Under the pieces are notes generated by a model. That model searched no databases. It was not told where the DNA came from and worked only from the letters and a program-made list of their open reading frames with translations. The position numbers and the translations under genes were made by a program. A stretch of DNA of 64,000 nucleotides, taken from contig JAUZVC010000002.1 of the NCBI GenBank assembly GCA_031844405.1, forward strand, positions 806,001 to 870,000. Direction: 5' to 3'. Numbering within the stretch: position 1 is the stretch's first letter; every line of letters starts with the position of its first letter. Origin of the DNA: Knoellia sp031844405. Lineage in GTDB: Bacteria > Actinomycetota > Actinomycetes > Actinomycetales > Dermatophilaceae. Of this stretch, positions 15,132 through 22,543 are shown piece by piece.

Positions 15132-16040
15132 ATGAGCACGCCGAGCGGCCCCGGGTGGTACGAGAACCCCGACAACCCCGAGGAGCTGCGCTACTTCGAC
15201 GGCATCATCTGGACCTCGAACACGACGCCGCTGCGCACCCGTCGTCCGCAGCCGCCGGCAGCCCAACCGCCGGCAGCCCAGCCGGCGCCCGGCCAGCAGC
15301 CGCCGACCGGGCAGCAGCCGCCGACCGGGCAGCAGCCGGGAGGGCAGGCTCCCCACCAGCAGCCGCACCAGCCGGGGCCGTGGCAGCAGCCGCAGCCGGG
15401 GCAGGGCCCGTGGCAGCACCAGCACCAGGGTCAGGGCCCCGGCCAGCACCCCGGTGCGTACCCGCAGCAGCCCCACCCCTCCCAGGCCGTCCTCGTCGAC
15501 GTGCCGGGTCAGCCGGTCCTCGCGCCCTACGGGCTGCGGGTCGTCGCCTACCTCGTCGACGCCATCGTCGTGGGCTTCGTGGCCCTCGTCGTCGGCGGCT
15601 GGTTCCTGTGGAAGGCGATCGAGCCGATCGTCGACCGGGTCGACTCCGCGATGGCCAGCGGCGACGTGCAGGCGGTGAGTGCCGCCCTCGGTGAGGCGCG
15701 CCTCGGATACCTCGCGCTCTTCCTCGGCATCCAGCTCGTCCTCATGCTCGCCTACCACGTCGTCTGCCTCGTCCGCTGGGGCGCGACGCCGGGCAAGCTC
15801 CTCGTCGGCATCAGCGTCCGGCGGCTCGACCGGCCCGGGCCGCTCGACGCCGACACCGCCATCCGCCGTACCGGCTTCCAGGCCGTCGCCCAGGCGTTCG
15901 GCAACGTCCCCTACCTGTCGCTGCTCGGCACGGTCGCGGTCGTCATGGACCTCGTCTGGCCGATCGCCGACACGCGGCGGCAGGCCCTGCACGACAAGAT
16001 CGCCGGGACGATCGTCGTCCGGGGCCGCGCCCGGCGCTGA
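15132..16040 (+). CDS. DUF2510 plus RDD-family membrane protein
   Basis: This is a 302-residue protein in three parts. Residues 5-33 are a DUF2510 motif (GPGWYENPDNPEELRYFDGIIWT). Residues 35-120 are Pro/Gln-rich low complexity, including a tandem PPTGQQ repeat. Residues 130-300 are an RDD domain with three or four membrane helices (APYGLRVVAYLVDAIVVGFVALVVGG; ATPGKLLVGISVRR). RDD proteins are small transporters or membrane proteins of mixed function, some acting as Na+(K+)/H+ antiporters. A CATCCT hexamer six bases before ATG 15132 could be a leaderless-type -10 element. The gene is convergent with fah. Confidence 0.88.
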   Translation: MSTPSGPGWYENPDNPEELRYFDGIIWTSNTTPLRTRRPQPPAAQPPAAQPAPGQQPPTGQQPPTGQQPGGQAPHQQPHQPGPWQQPQPGQGPWQHQHQGQGPGQHPGAYPQQPHPSQAVLVDVPGQPVLAPYGLRVVAYLVDAIVVGFVALVVGGWFLWKAIEPIVDRVDSAMASGDVQAVSAALGEARLGYLALFLGIQLVLMLAYHVVCLVRWGATPGKLLVGISVRRLDRPGPLDADTAIRRTGFQAVAQAFGNVPYLSLLGTVAVVMDLVWPIADTRRQALHDKIAGTIVVRGRARR

Positions 16041-16066
16041 CCCCGCCGGTCACGACGTCCGCGACC

Positions 16067-17296
16067 TCAGCGGGCGGGGCGGACCGTCCCCACGCACTCG
16101 CCGAGCGAGATCGTCGAGCCAGCGGGGCCCGGCGCCGTCGCACGCAGGACGACGGTGTCGCCGTCCTCGAGGAACGTGCGCTCCGACCCGTCGTCGAGCG
16201 TGACCGGCTCCTGACCGCTCCACGACAGCTCGAGGAACGACCCGCGCTGGTCCTTCTCGGGCCCCGAGATCGTCCCGGACCCGAAGAGGTCGCCGTCGCG
16301 CAGCGTCGCGCCGTTGACCGTCATGTGCGCCAGCATCTGCGCCGGCGACCAGTACATCGTCCGGTAGGGCGGCCGCGAGACGACAGTGCCGTTCCACTCG
16401 ACCTCGTAGGTGATGTCGAGCCCGTATGCCGTTCCGGCGCCGTCCTCGGTCGCCTCGCCCTGGAGGTAGGGCTGGGGAGCGGGATCGGTCTGGCCCGGCA
16501 GCGGCACGCGGGCGCTGCGCAGGGCCTCGGTCGTCACGACCCACGGGGAGATCGTCGTCGCGAAGGACTTGCCGAGGAAGGGGCCGAGCGGGACGTACTC
16601 CCAGGCCTGGAGGTCTCGCGCGCTCCAGTCGTTGAGGAGCACGACGCCGAAGAGGTGCTCGTCGGCATCCGCAACGGAGACAGGCGAACCCAGCTCGGTC
16701 GCGCCACCGATGACGAAGCCGAGCTCGGCCTCGATGTCGAGCCGGACGCTCGGCCCGAAGACGGGCGCGGACTCGGTCGGGGGCTTGCGCTGGCCGCTGG
16801 GACGCACGATGTCGGTGCCCGAGACGACGACGGTGCCGGAGCGCCCGTGGTAGCCGATCGGCAGGTGCTTCCAGTTGGGGGTGAGCGGCTCGGAGTCGGG
16901 CCGGAAGATCCGGCCGACGTTGCTCGCGTGGTGCTCGCTGGCATAGAAGTCGACGTAGTCGGCGACCTCGATGGGCAGGTGCATCGTCACGGCGTCGAGG
17001 GGGAGCAGGTGCGGCTCCACGGCGTCGCGGAGCGAGGGGTTCGTCAGCACCTCGGTGACCCACTCACGGGCCGCGTCCCAGGCGGGGCGTCCCTGCGCGA
17101 GGAACGCGTTGAGAGACGGCTGGGCCCACACGGCATACGACTCCATGCCTGCCTGCTCCGCGCACGGGGCGAGGTCGAGGACGAGGTCGCCGACGCGGGT
17201 GCCCACCCGTGGGGCCGACCCCTCGGTCGAGAAGACGCCGTAGGGCAGGTTGTGCAGGCCGAAGGGCGAGTCGGCGGGGACGTCGAGCCAGGTCAT
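16067..17296 (-). CDS. fahA: Fumarylacetoacetase
   Basis: This enzyme (409 residues) hydrolyses fumarylacetoacetate to fumarate and acetoacetate, the last step of homogentisate breakdown. Metal and catalytic positions known from the mammalian enzyme are present: D116 in DYVDFYASEHHASN with the general base at H123, the E-x-E pair in DIEAELGF, and D/R/Q/K in LNDWSARDLQAWEYVPLGPFLGKSF. The glycine-rich GDLFGSGTISGPE segment closes the active site. The N-terminal FAH domain is also present, so the protein is full length. Its start overlaps the stop of the upstream 288-residue gene, making a two-gene operon divergent from hmgA. Confidence 0.95.
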   Translation of the reverse strand: MTWLDVPADSPFGLHNLPYGVFSTEGSAPRVGTRVGDLVLDLAPCAEQAGMESYAVWAQPSLNAFLAQGRPAWDAAREWVTEVLTNPSLRDAVEPHLLPLDAVTMHLPIEVADYVDFYASEHHASNVGRIFRPDSEPLTPNWKHLPIGYHGRSGTVVVSGTDIVRPSGQRKPPTESAPVFGPSVRLDIEAELGFVIGGATELGSPVSVADADEHLFGVVLLNDWSARDLQAWEYVPLGPFLGKSFATTISPWVVTTEALRSARVPLPGQTDPAPQPYLQGEATEDGAGTAYGLDITYEVEWNGTVVSRPPYRTMYWSPAQMLAHMTVNGATLRDGDLFGSGTISGPEKDQRGSFLELSWSGQEPVTLDDGSERTFLEDGDTVVLRATAPGPAGSTISLGECVGTVRPAR

Positions 17297-18159
17297 GAAG
17301 GGGTCTCCTCATCGGGGGCGGGCGCGGAGAGGTCGAGCACGCCCAGGTCGTCGAGCTCACCGATCGGGTCGGTGACCTCGCAACAGCCGTATGCCGTGAA
17401 CAGGCTGCGCACGCGGGCGGCGGCCTCGTCGTCGAGGTCCAGGACGGCCTCGGTCAGGAGGTGCGGATCCCGCTGTGCGAGAAGGGACTCCACGGCGATG
17501 AGTGCACCGTCGTGGACTGCGGCGTGCACGGCAAGCAGCACGTTGAGCAGGCCGTGCTGGGGCTCACCGTCGTGCTCGGCGCGCACCGCGTGATGGAGCC
17601 CGCCGGTGAGCTTGAAGGGGACACCGAGGCGGGCGCAGTCGTGGAGGAAGGCCCCGAGCTCGGCCTCGTCGGGCCACTCCCACGTCGGCGTCGCGCCGGT
17701 GCGGAACTTCGCCTGGACCACGCGTCCGGACTCGTCGACCCCGGCCCGCACGTCGTCGAGGGCGCGGTCACGCTCGGCTCCGCGGGGGATCTCGAGCGTG
17801 AGGGGGAGCCCGTCGACGGGCAGGGTGCGCCAGCCGGCGTACCACCCGAGCTCGGCACCGACGATGTCGACGCCGATCTGGTCTCGCAGCCGGGTGACCG
17901 CATCGGCGACGGTCCTCGGCTCCACCCCGGGGCGGGCAATGAGCCCGACGGCGAGGGGCGCGTGGTCGCCGGACGCCTCGGCCACGAGCATCTCCACGTC
18001 CGCGACCGGCACGAGCAGCGGGCCGACGAGACCGGCATACGGGGCCCTGCGGTGGGCCCGGTGGCGCGCGACGGCGACGTCGAGCGGGGCGTTGCCGGGA
18101 GGGAAGACGGCGGCGTCGTCGATGAGCCCTGCGAGCAGGGCGGGGGGCGCCGTTGACAT
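17293..18159 (-). CDS. Conserved protein of unknown function, partner of fumarylacetoacetase
   Basis: This 288-residue protein starts at ATG 18159, seven bases after a TAGCGT hexamer. It has no signal peptide or membrane helix. The pattern of alternating strands and helices (DIVGAELGWYAGW, LPLTLEIPRGAERDRAL, VQAKFRTGAT, VPFKLTGGLHHAVR, LNVLLAVHAAVHDGA) suggests a TIM-barrel-like enzyme. It is translationally coupled to fah and divergent from hmgA, so it probably serves homogentisate degradation. No glutathione-type maleylacetoacetate isomerase gene is in the window, so an isomerase role is one possibility. I do not recognise the family. Confidence 0.75.
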   Translation of the reverse strand: MSTAPPALLAGLIDDAAVFPPGNAPLDVAVARHRAHRRAPYAGLVGPLLVPVADVEMLVAEASGDHAPLAVGLIARPGVEPRTVADAVTRLRDQIGVDIVGAELGWYAGWRTLPVDGLPLTLEIPRGAERDRALDDVRAGVDESGRVVQAKFRTGATPTWEWPDEAELGAFLHDCARLGVPFKLTGGLHHAVRAEHDGEPQHGLLNVLLAVHAAVHDGALIAVESLLAQRDPHLLTEAVLDLDDEAAARVRSLFTAYGCCEVTDPIGELDDLGVLDLSAPAPDEETPS

Positions 18160-18166
18160 GCCGGAC

Positions 18167-18172
18167 ACGCTA
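18167..18172 (-). promoter_or_regulatory. -10 element TAGCGT of the minus-strand gene-fah operon
   Basis: Read on the minus strand, TAGCGT ends seven bases before ATG 18159, consistent with a leaderless transcript. Confidence 0.4.
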
Positions 18173-18173
18173 C

Positions 18174-18179
18174 TAGGCT
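18174..18179 (+). promoter_or_regulatory. -10 element TAGGCT upstream of hmgA
   Basis: TAGGCT lies 83 bases before GTG 18263. It is back-to-back with the divergent fah promoter, leaving a leader of roughly 77 bases that ends in a GAGGTGGAGA ribosome-binding region. Confidence 0.35.
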
Positions 18180-18262
18180 GGCGACAGCGACTTCGCGACG
18201 CAGCGTCCGACCCGACGCCTCGAGGTCGCGACCCGGGTTTCGACACAGTGAGGTGGAGAGCA

Positions 18263-19564
18263 GTGGCGCACTACCAGTCGATGGGCAGCATCCCGCCCAA
18301 GCGGCACACGCAGCACCGGCGACCGGCATCCAAGGGCATGGGTGGCAAGTCCGCCAAGGGGGAGTTGTACTACGAGGAGCTCATGGGCGAGGAGGGCTTC
18401 TCCTCCGACTCGTCGCTGCTCTACCACCGCAACATCCCCTCGACGATCGTCGATGCGCAGGTCTGGGAGGTCGGCGACCTGTCGACGACGCCCAACCACC
18501 CGCTCAAGCCGCTCCACCTCCAGCCGCACGCGCTCTTCCCCGACGCGAAGACGATCAAGGCGACCGACGTGGTCACCGGGCGCCGACTGCTCCTGGGCAA
18601 CGGCGACGTGCGGATCTCGTATGCCGTCGCCGCGGCGCCGAGCCCGTGGTACCGCAACGGCATCGGTGACGAGTGCGTCTACGTCGAGCGCGGTGCGGCA
18701 CGGGTCGAGACCGTCTTCGGGGCGTTCGACGTCGCGCAGGGCGACTACATCGTCATCCCGCGGGCGACGACGCACCGCTGGCTCCCCATGGCGTCGCGCA
18801 AGGAGCCGCTGCGCGCCTACGCGATCGAGGGCAACAGCCACATCGCGCCGCCGAAGCGCTACCTCAGCAAGTACGGCCAGTTCCTCGAGCACAGCCCCTA
18901 CTGCGAGCGCGACCTGCGACTGCCGCAGGGGCCGCTGCTCGCCGAGGACGTGGGTGAGAAGGCCGACGTCGAGACCGAGGTCTACATCAAGCACCGGGGC
19001 TCGGGGCCGGCCAGCTCCGGCGGGATCGTCGGGACGGTCCACACCCTGCCGTTCCACCCGCTCGACGTCGTCGGCTGGGACGGCTGCCTCTACCCCTACG
19101 TCTTCAACGTGCGCGACTACGAGCCCATCACCGGCCGCGTCCACCAGCCGCCGCCGGCGCACCAGGTCTTCGAGGGCTGGAACTTCGTCGTCTGCAACTT
19201 CGTGCCGCGCAAGGTCGACTACCACCCGCTGTCGATCCCGGTGCCCTACTACCACTCCAACGTCGACTCCGACGAGGTCATGTTCTACGTCGAGGGCGAC
19301 TACGAGGCGCGCAAGGGCTCGGGCATCGGGCAGGGCTCCATCTCGCTGCACCCGGGCGGCCACGCCCACGGTCCGCAGCCGGGCGCTGCCGAGGCGTCGA
19401 TCGGTGCGGAGTACTTCGACGAGCTCGCCGTCATGGTCGACACGTTCCGTCCGCTCGACCTCGGTGAGGGCGGGCTGGCGTGCGACGACGGCAGGTACCA
19501 CCTGTCGTGGAGCAGTGGCCGGGGCGGTCGCAGCGCTGCGGGCGAGGTCCACAGCATCGACTGA
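18263..19564 (+). CDS. hmgA: Homogentisate 1,2-dioxygenase
   Basis: This enzyme (433 residues) opens the ring of homogentisate to give maleylacetoacetate. It has a cupin-type fold. The iron site of the family is recognisable in YYHSNVDSDEVMFYVEGDYE (His and Glu ligands) and HPGGHAHGPQPG (the second His). GTG 18263 is chosen because of the ribosome-binding site just before it and because the N-terminus AHYQSMGSIPPKRHTQHR fits the family; longer frames read into the divergent promoter. The gene acts between hppD and fah. An imperfect hairpin follows at 19600. Confidence 0.95.
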   Translation: MAHYQSMGSIPPKRHTQHRRPASKGMGGKSAKGELYYEELMGEEGFSSDSSLLYHRNIPSTIVDAQVWEVGDLSTTPNHPLKPLHLQPHALFPDAKTIKATDVVTGRRLLLGNGDVRISYAVAAAPSPWYRNGIGDECVYVERGAARVETVFGAFDVAQGDYIVIPRATTHRWLPMASRKEPLRAYAIEGNSHIAPPKRYLSKYGQFLEHSPYCERDLRLPQGPLLAEDVGEKADVETEVYIKHRGSGPASSGGIVGTVHTLPFHPLDVVGWDGCLYPYVFNVRDYEPITGRVHQPPPAHQVFEGWNFVVCNFVPRKVDYHPLSIPVPYYHSNVDSDEVMFYVEGDYEARKGSGIGQGSISLHPGGHAHGPQPGAAEASIGAEYFDELAVMVDTFRPLDLGEGGLACDDGRYHLSWSSGRGGRSAAGEVHSID

Positions 19565-19599
19565 GGCTCGGGATGGTGCGCTGATGCCGCGCTGAAACC

Positions 19600-19635
19600 G
19601 GGGTTCGGGACGGTCCCGGGGTCCCGCTGAACCCC
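19600..19635 (+). terminator. Imperfect hairpin after hmgA
   Basis: GGGGTTC-GGGAC pairs with GTCCC-GCT-GAACCCC, a 12-pair stem with a 3-base bulge, 36 bases after the hmgA stop. Confidence 0.5.
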
Positions 19636-19654
19636 CTCGTCCCCGGAGGTCGCC

Positions 19655-19825
19655 ATGTCGCACCCCGAGCCCCGTCGTACCCGTCACGGCCTCGTCGCCG
19701 CTCTCGGCGCCACCGCCCTCACGCTCGCTGCTGCCCCGGTGGCCCGAGCAGACCATGGCCCACGACCCGGCCGCAGGGGATCGGGGCGTGGGCCGCGTGC
19801 CATTCAGGCCAACGCAAGGCGGTAG
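19655..19825 (+). CDS. Short ORF: signal peptide with almost no mature part
   Basis: ATG 19655 follows a CGGAGG ribosome-binding site and opens a 56-codon frame. The first 33 residues are a textbook export signal (RRTRHG, then LVAALGATALTLAAAPVARA), with cleavage expected at ARA-D. Only about 22 basic, Gly/Arg-rich residues follow before TAG 19823, which lies inside the 3' end of the convergent HemD-like gene. It could be a tiny secreted peptide or the remnant of a secreted protein whose body was lost. Too short for family assignment. Confidence 0.4.
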   Translation: MSHPEPRRTRHGLVAALGATALTLAAAPVARADHGPRPGRRGSGRGPRAIQANARR

Positions 19826-20931
19826 CCCCGCTTGACGACCGTCTGCACGAGCCCACGCCCGCCCGCGTCGCGGACCCGGCCGACGGCGACCTCGGCGGCG
19901 TGCGGGTCGGTCGAGTCGCCGGGCAGGACGCGCAGGACGTCGGCGCGCGAGACGACCTCACCGCGCGCGCCGACGAGCAGGCGGAGCACCTCGAGCCCGC
20001 TCGGGGAGAGCGGCAGGACGTGCCCGTCGAGCAGGGCCACCGTCCGGCGGACCTGGAGGTGGCCGGCCGCGGTGAGGACCGCGCTCGACTGGGCGACCTC
20101 GTAGTGGTGCACGAGCCGCCGCACGAGCGCGCCGAGGCGACCGCGGTCGGGCTGGATCGGCTCGATGCCCCTGTCCTGCAGCGGCTTCGCGGTGACCGGG
20201 CCGACCGCGGCCGCGACGAGGCAGCCGCTGGCACACCGCGCCCGTATGCCGTCCGCCACCTCCTCGTCGTCGGCCGCCGCGAGCCAGGCCGCGGCCCCGG
20301 GGGCCGACGTGAAGACGACGGTGTCGATCTCGCCGGCGGCCGCGTCGCGGACCGACTGGCGCAGCGCCACCGGGTCCGGGGTGGGACCCCACCGGTAGAC
20401 GACGAGGCTCGTCACCTCCGCCCCGGCCGACGCGAGCTCCGTGTCGAGCCCGTCCGCCCCGGCTCCATGGTGCTGGACGGCGATGCGCAGCCCGGCGACC
20501 CCCTCGTCGAGGAGCAGCTCGAGGATCTCGGCCGAGGTCTCGGACTCGGCGACCCAGTCGGCCGTGAGCCCGGCGGCCTGGATGGCGCCGCGGGCCTTTG
20601 GACCCCGGGCGACGATGCGGGCCCGGCCGAGGACGTCGAGCAGCTCGTCGGCGTGGCCGGCGGCGTCCGCGGCCTCGATCCACCCGCGCAGGCCGATGCC
20701 GGTCGTGACGACGACGACGTCGGGCGGGTCGGCGACGACCTGCTTGGTGGCGAGGACGAGCTCCTCGTCGTGCTCGTGCGGGACGATCGTCAGCGCCGGG
20801 GCGTGACGCACGGTCGCGCCGCGCCGGGTGAGCGCCGAGGCGAGCTCGCCGGAGCGACGGTCGGCGGTGACGAGCACGACGCAGCCGGTGAGGACCTGGC
20901 TCAGGGTGGGGGTGGCACGGGTGGTGCTCAT
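19804..20931 (-). CDS. Uroporphyrinogen-III synthase-like protein fused to a winged-helix DNA-binding domain
   Basis: This is a 375-residue two-domain protein. Residues 10-265 are HemD-like (CVVLVTADRRSGELASAL, VVVTTGIGLRGW, VVFTSAPGAAAWL, AAVGPVTAKPL). Residues 275-372 are an OmpR-type winged helix (LLDGHVLPLSPSGLEVLRLLV, RADVLRVLPG, VGRVRDAGGRGLVQTVVKRGYRL). Such fusions occur next to nirB in other actinobacteria and may be regulators of nitrite reduction that sense a tetrapyrrole, rather than the housekeeping enzyme. It overlaps the siroheme synthase gene by ATGA and is the last gene of the nitrate operon. Confidence 0.85.
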   Translation of the reverse strand: MSTTRATPTLSQVLTGCVVLVTADRRSGELASALTRRGATVRHAPALTIVPHEHDEELVLATKQVVADPPDVVVVTTGIGLRGWIEAADAAGHADELLDVLGRARIVARGPKARGAIQAAGLTADWVAESETSAEILELLLDEGVAGLRIAVQHHGAGADGLDTELASAGAEVTSLVVYRWGPTPDPVALRQSVRDAAAGEIDTVVFTSAPGAAAWLAAADDEEVADGIRARCASGCLVAAAVGPVTAKPLQDRGIEPIQPDRGRLGALVRRLVHHYEVAQSSAVLTAAGHLQVRRTVALLDGHVLPLSPSGLEVLRLLVGARGEVVSRADVLRVLPGDSTDPHAAEVAVGRVRDAGGRGLVQTVVKRGYRLALA

Positions 20932-22154
20932 GCGCCGTCACCGGCCCGCGGGACGAGGAGTCCGGGGTCGGCCACCCGGCCGACGAGGACGACCGCGGGG
21001 GCGCGGACGCCGCGCTCGCGCGCGACGTCGACGATTGCGGCCAGCCCCGCCTGCGTCACCCGCTGCCGCTCGGTGGTCGCCTCCTCGATCACCGCGACGG
21101 GCAGGTCGTCCGCCGCGCCCCGTGCCCGCAGGGCGGTGACGTGGTCCGCGAGCATCCCGACGCCCATGAGGACGACGAGCGTCGCCTCCTCGCTCGCCAC
21201 GGACGCGAGGATGTGGGCTTCGAGCGGCTCGTGGCCGGAGACGATGTGGGCCGCCGCGGACGTGCCGCGGTGGGTGAGGGGTATGCCGGCCGCCCCGGGC
21301 GCGCTCAGGGCCGAGCTCACGCCCGGGACGACCTCGACGTCGACCCCGGCCTCACGGCAGGCAAGCACCTCTTCGCCGCCGCGCCCGTAGACGAACGGGT
21401 CGCCACCCTTGAGCCGGACGACGGTCCGTCCGCTCTGGGCGTGCTGGACGAGGAGGCGGTTGATCTCGTGCTGGGGGACGGGGTGGTGGCCGGCGGTCTT
21501 GCCGACGTCGATGATCTCCACGTCCATGGGGAGGGTGCGGAGAAGGCCCGTCGGGCCGAGCCGGTCGGTGACGACGACGTCGGCCTCGGCCAGGGCACGT
21601 CGCCCTCGGACGGTGACGAGGTCGTCCGCGCCCGGCCCGCCGCCGACGAGGACGACCCGTCCTCGTGCCCGCGGCGTGCGTCGTCGGGTCCGCAGGTCGA
21701 GGTCCGCCGTCTCGAGGTGGGCCGCGAGGGCGTTGCGCACAGAGACGGCGCGTGCCGGGTCGGGCCGTCCGGTCGAGACGACCCCCACGCGCAGTCCGGC
21801 ATGCTCGGTGGTGGCCGGGTTGCGCGCGGTGCCCTCGCGAGCGGCTCCTGCGCAGACGCTGAAGACGCGCCGGGCGGTGGCTCGGGCGCACAGGGCCCGG
21901 TCGACGGCGAGGTCCCCGGTGGCCGCGACGACGAGCCACACGTCGTCCGCGTCGTCCACGGAGACCTCGCGCTGCGACCACTCGACGTGCGGGTCCCGCG
22001 TGAGGTCGAGCATGGCCTCGCAGACGATCGGCGTGACGACGTGCACGAGGGCGCCGTCGGCGGCGAGGCCGGCCGCCTTGGTCGCGGCGACCGGTCCGCC
22101 CCCGGCCACGAGGACCGGTCGACCCACGAGGTCCACCCCCAGGAGCGTCGTCAC
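20928..22154 (-). CDS. cysG: Siroheme synthase: precorrin-2 dehydrogenase plus uroporphyrinogen-III C-methyltransferase
   Basis: This is a 408-residue bifunctional protein making the siroheme cofactor of NirB. The N-terminal third (residues 5-150) has an NAD-binding GRPVLVAGGGPVAATKAAGL and matches the dehydrogenase/chelatase part of CysG. Residues 165-400 are the SAM-dependent methyltransferase (VVLVGGGPGADDLVTVRGRRAL; VVRLKGGDPFVYGRGGEE). I place the start at GTG 22154, overlapping the nirD stop, rather than at far-upstream starts that run through nirD. It lies directly in the nitrite reductase operon, so cofactor and enzyme are co-produced. Confidence 0.9.
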   Translation of the reverse strand: MTTLLGVDLVGRPVLVAGGGPVAATKAAGLAADGALVHVVTPIVCEAMLDLTRDPHVEWSQREVSVDDADDVWLVVAATGDLAVDRALCARATARRVFSVCAGAAREGTARNPATTEHAGLRVGVVSTGRPDPARAVSVRNALAAHLETADLDLRTRRRTPRARGRVVLVGGGPGADDLVTVRGRRALAEADVVVTDRLGPTGLLRTLPMDVEIIDVGKTAGHHPVPQHEINRLLVQHAQSGRTVVRLKGGDPFVYGRGGEEVLACREAGVDVEVVPGVSSALSAPGAAGIPLTHRGTSAAAHIVSGHEPLEAHILASVASEEATLVVLMGVGMLADHVTALRARGAADDLPVAVIEEATTERQRVTQAGLAAIVDVARERGVRAPAVVLVGRVADPGLLVPRAGDGA

Positions 22155-22543
22155 GACGGCACCTCCGCCTCGGGTCGGGCGACGTGGACGACGCCGTCGC
22201 GGACCACCGTGGCCCACGAGGCCAGCGTTGTCGGCTCGCGTCCGACGGGGTCGAGGCACTCGCCGCTGCGCAGGTCGAAGACCTGCTTGAACATCGGGGA
22301 CGCCACGGTCGGGGCGTCCCCGCGAGAGCCGACGATCCCCCGCGACATGACGTGGGCGCCGGAGTAGGGGTCGAGCTGCTGGACGGCATACACGCTGTCG
22401 TCCACGGTGCGGAAGAGCGCGACCTGGACGCCCGCGACGATCGCGGCAGCGCCCCGCTCGGGCGCGAGGTCGTCGAGGCGGCAGACCGCGACCCACGTCG
22501 TGGGAGCGCTGCCGGCCCGCGGCTCGGTGACGTCCACGGTCAT
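22151..22543 (-). CDS. nirD: Nitrite reductase small subunit
   Basis: This 130-residue protein is the Rieske-like small subunit of NADH-dependent assimilatory nitrite reductase. It carries a Rieske-type fold segment (VALFRTVDDSVYAVQQLDPYSGAHVMSRGIVG) but lacks the Cys/His iron-sulfur ligands, as is normal for NirD. ATG 22543 overlaps the nirB stop. The stop overlaps the siroheme synthase start, so all three are coupled. Confidence 0.93.
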   Translation of the reverse strand: MTVDVTEPRAGSAPTTWVAVCRLDDLAPERGAAAIVAGVQVALFRTVDDSVYAVQQLDPYSGAHVMSRGIVGSRGDAPTVASPMFKQVFDLRSGECLDPVGREPTTLASWATVVRDGVVHVARPEAEVPS

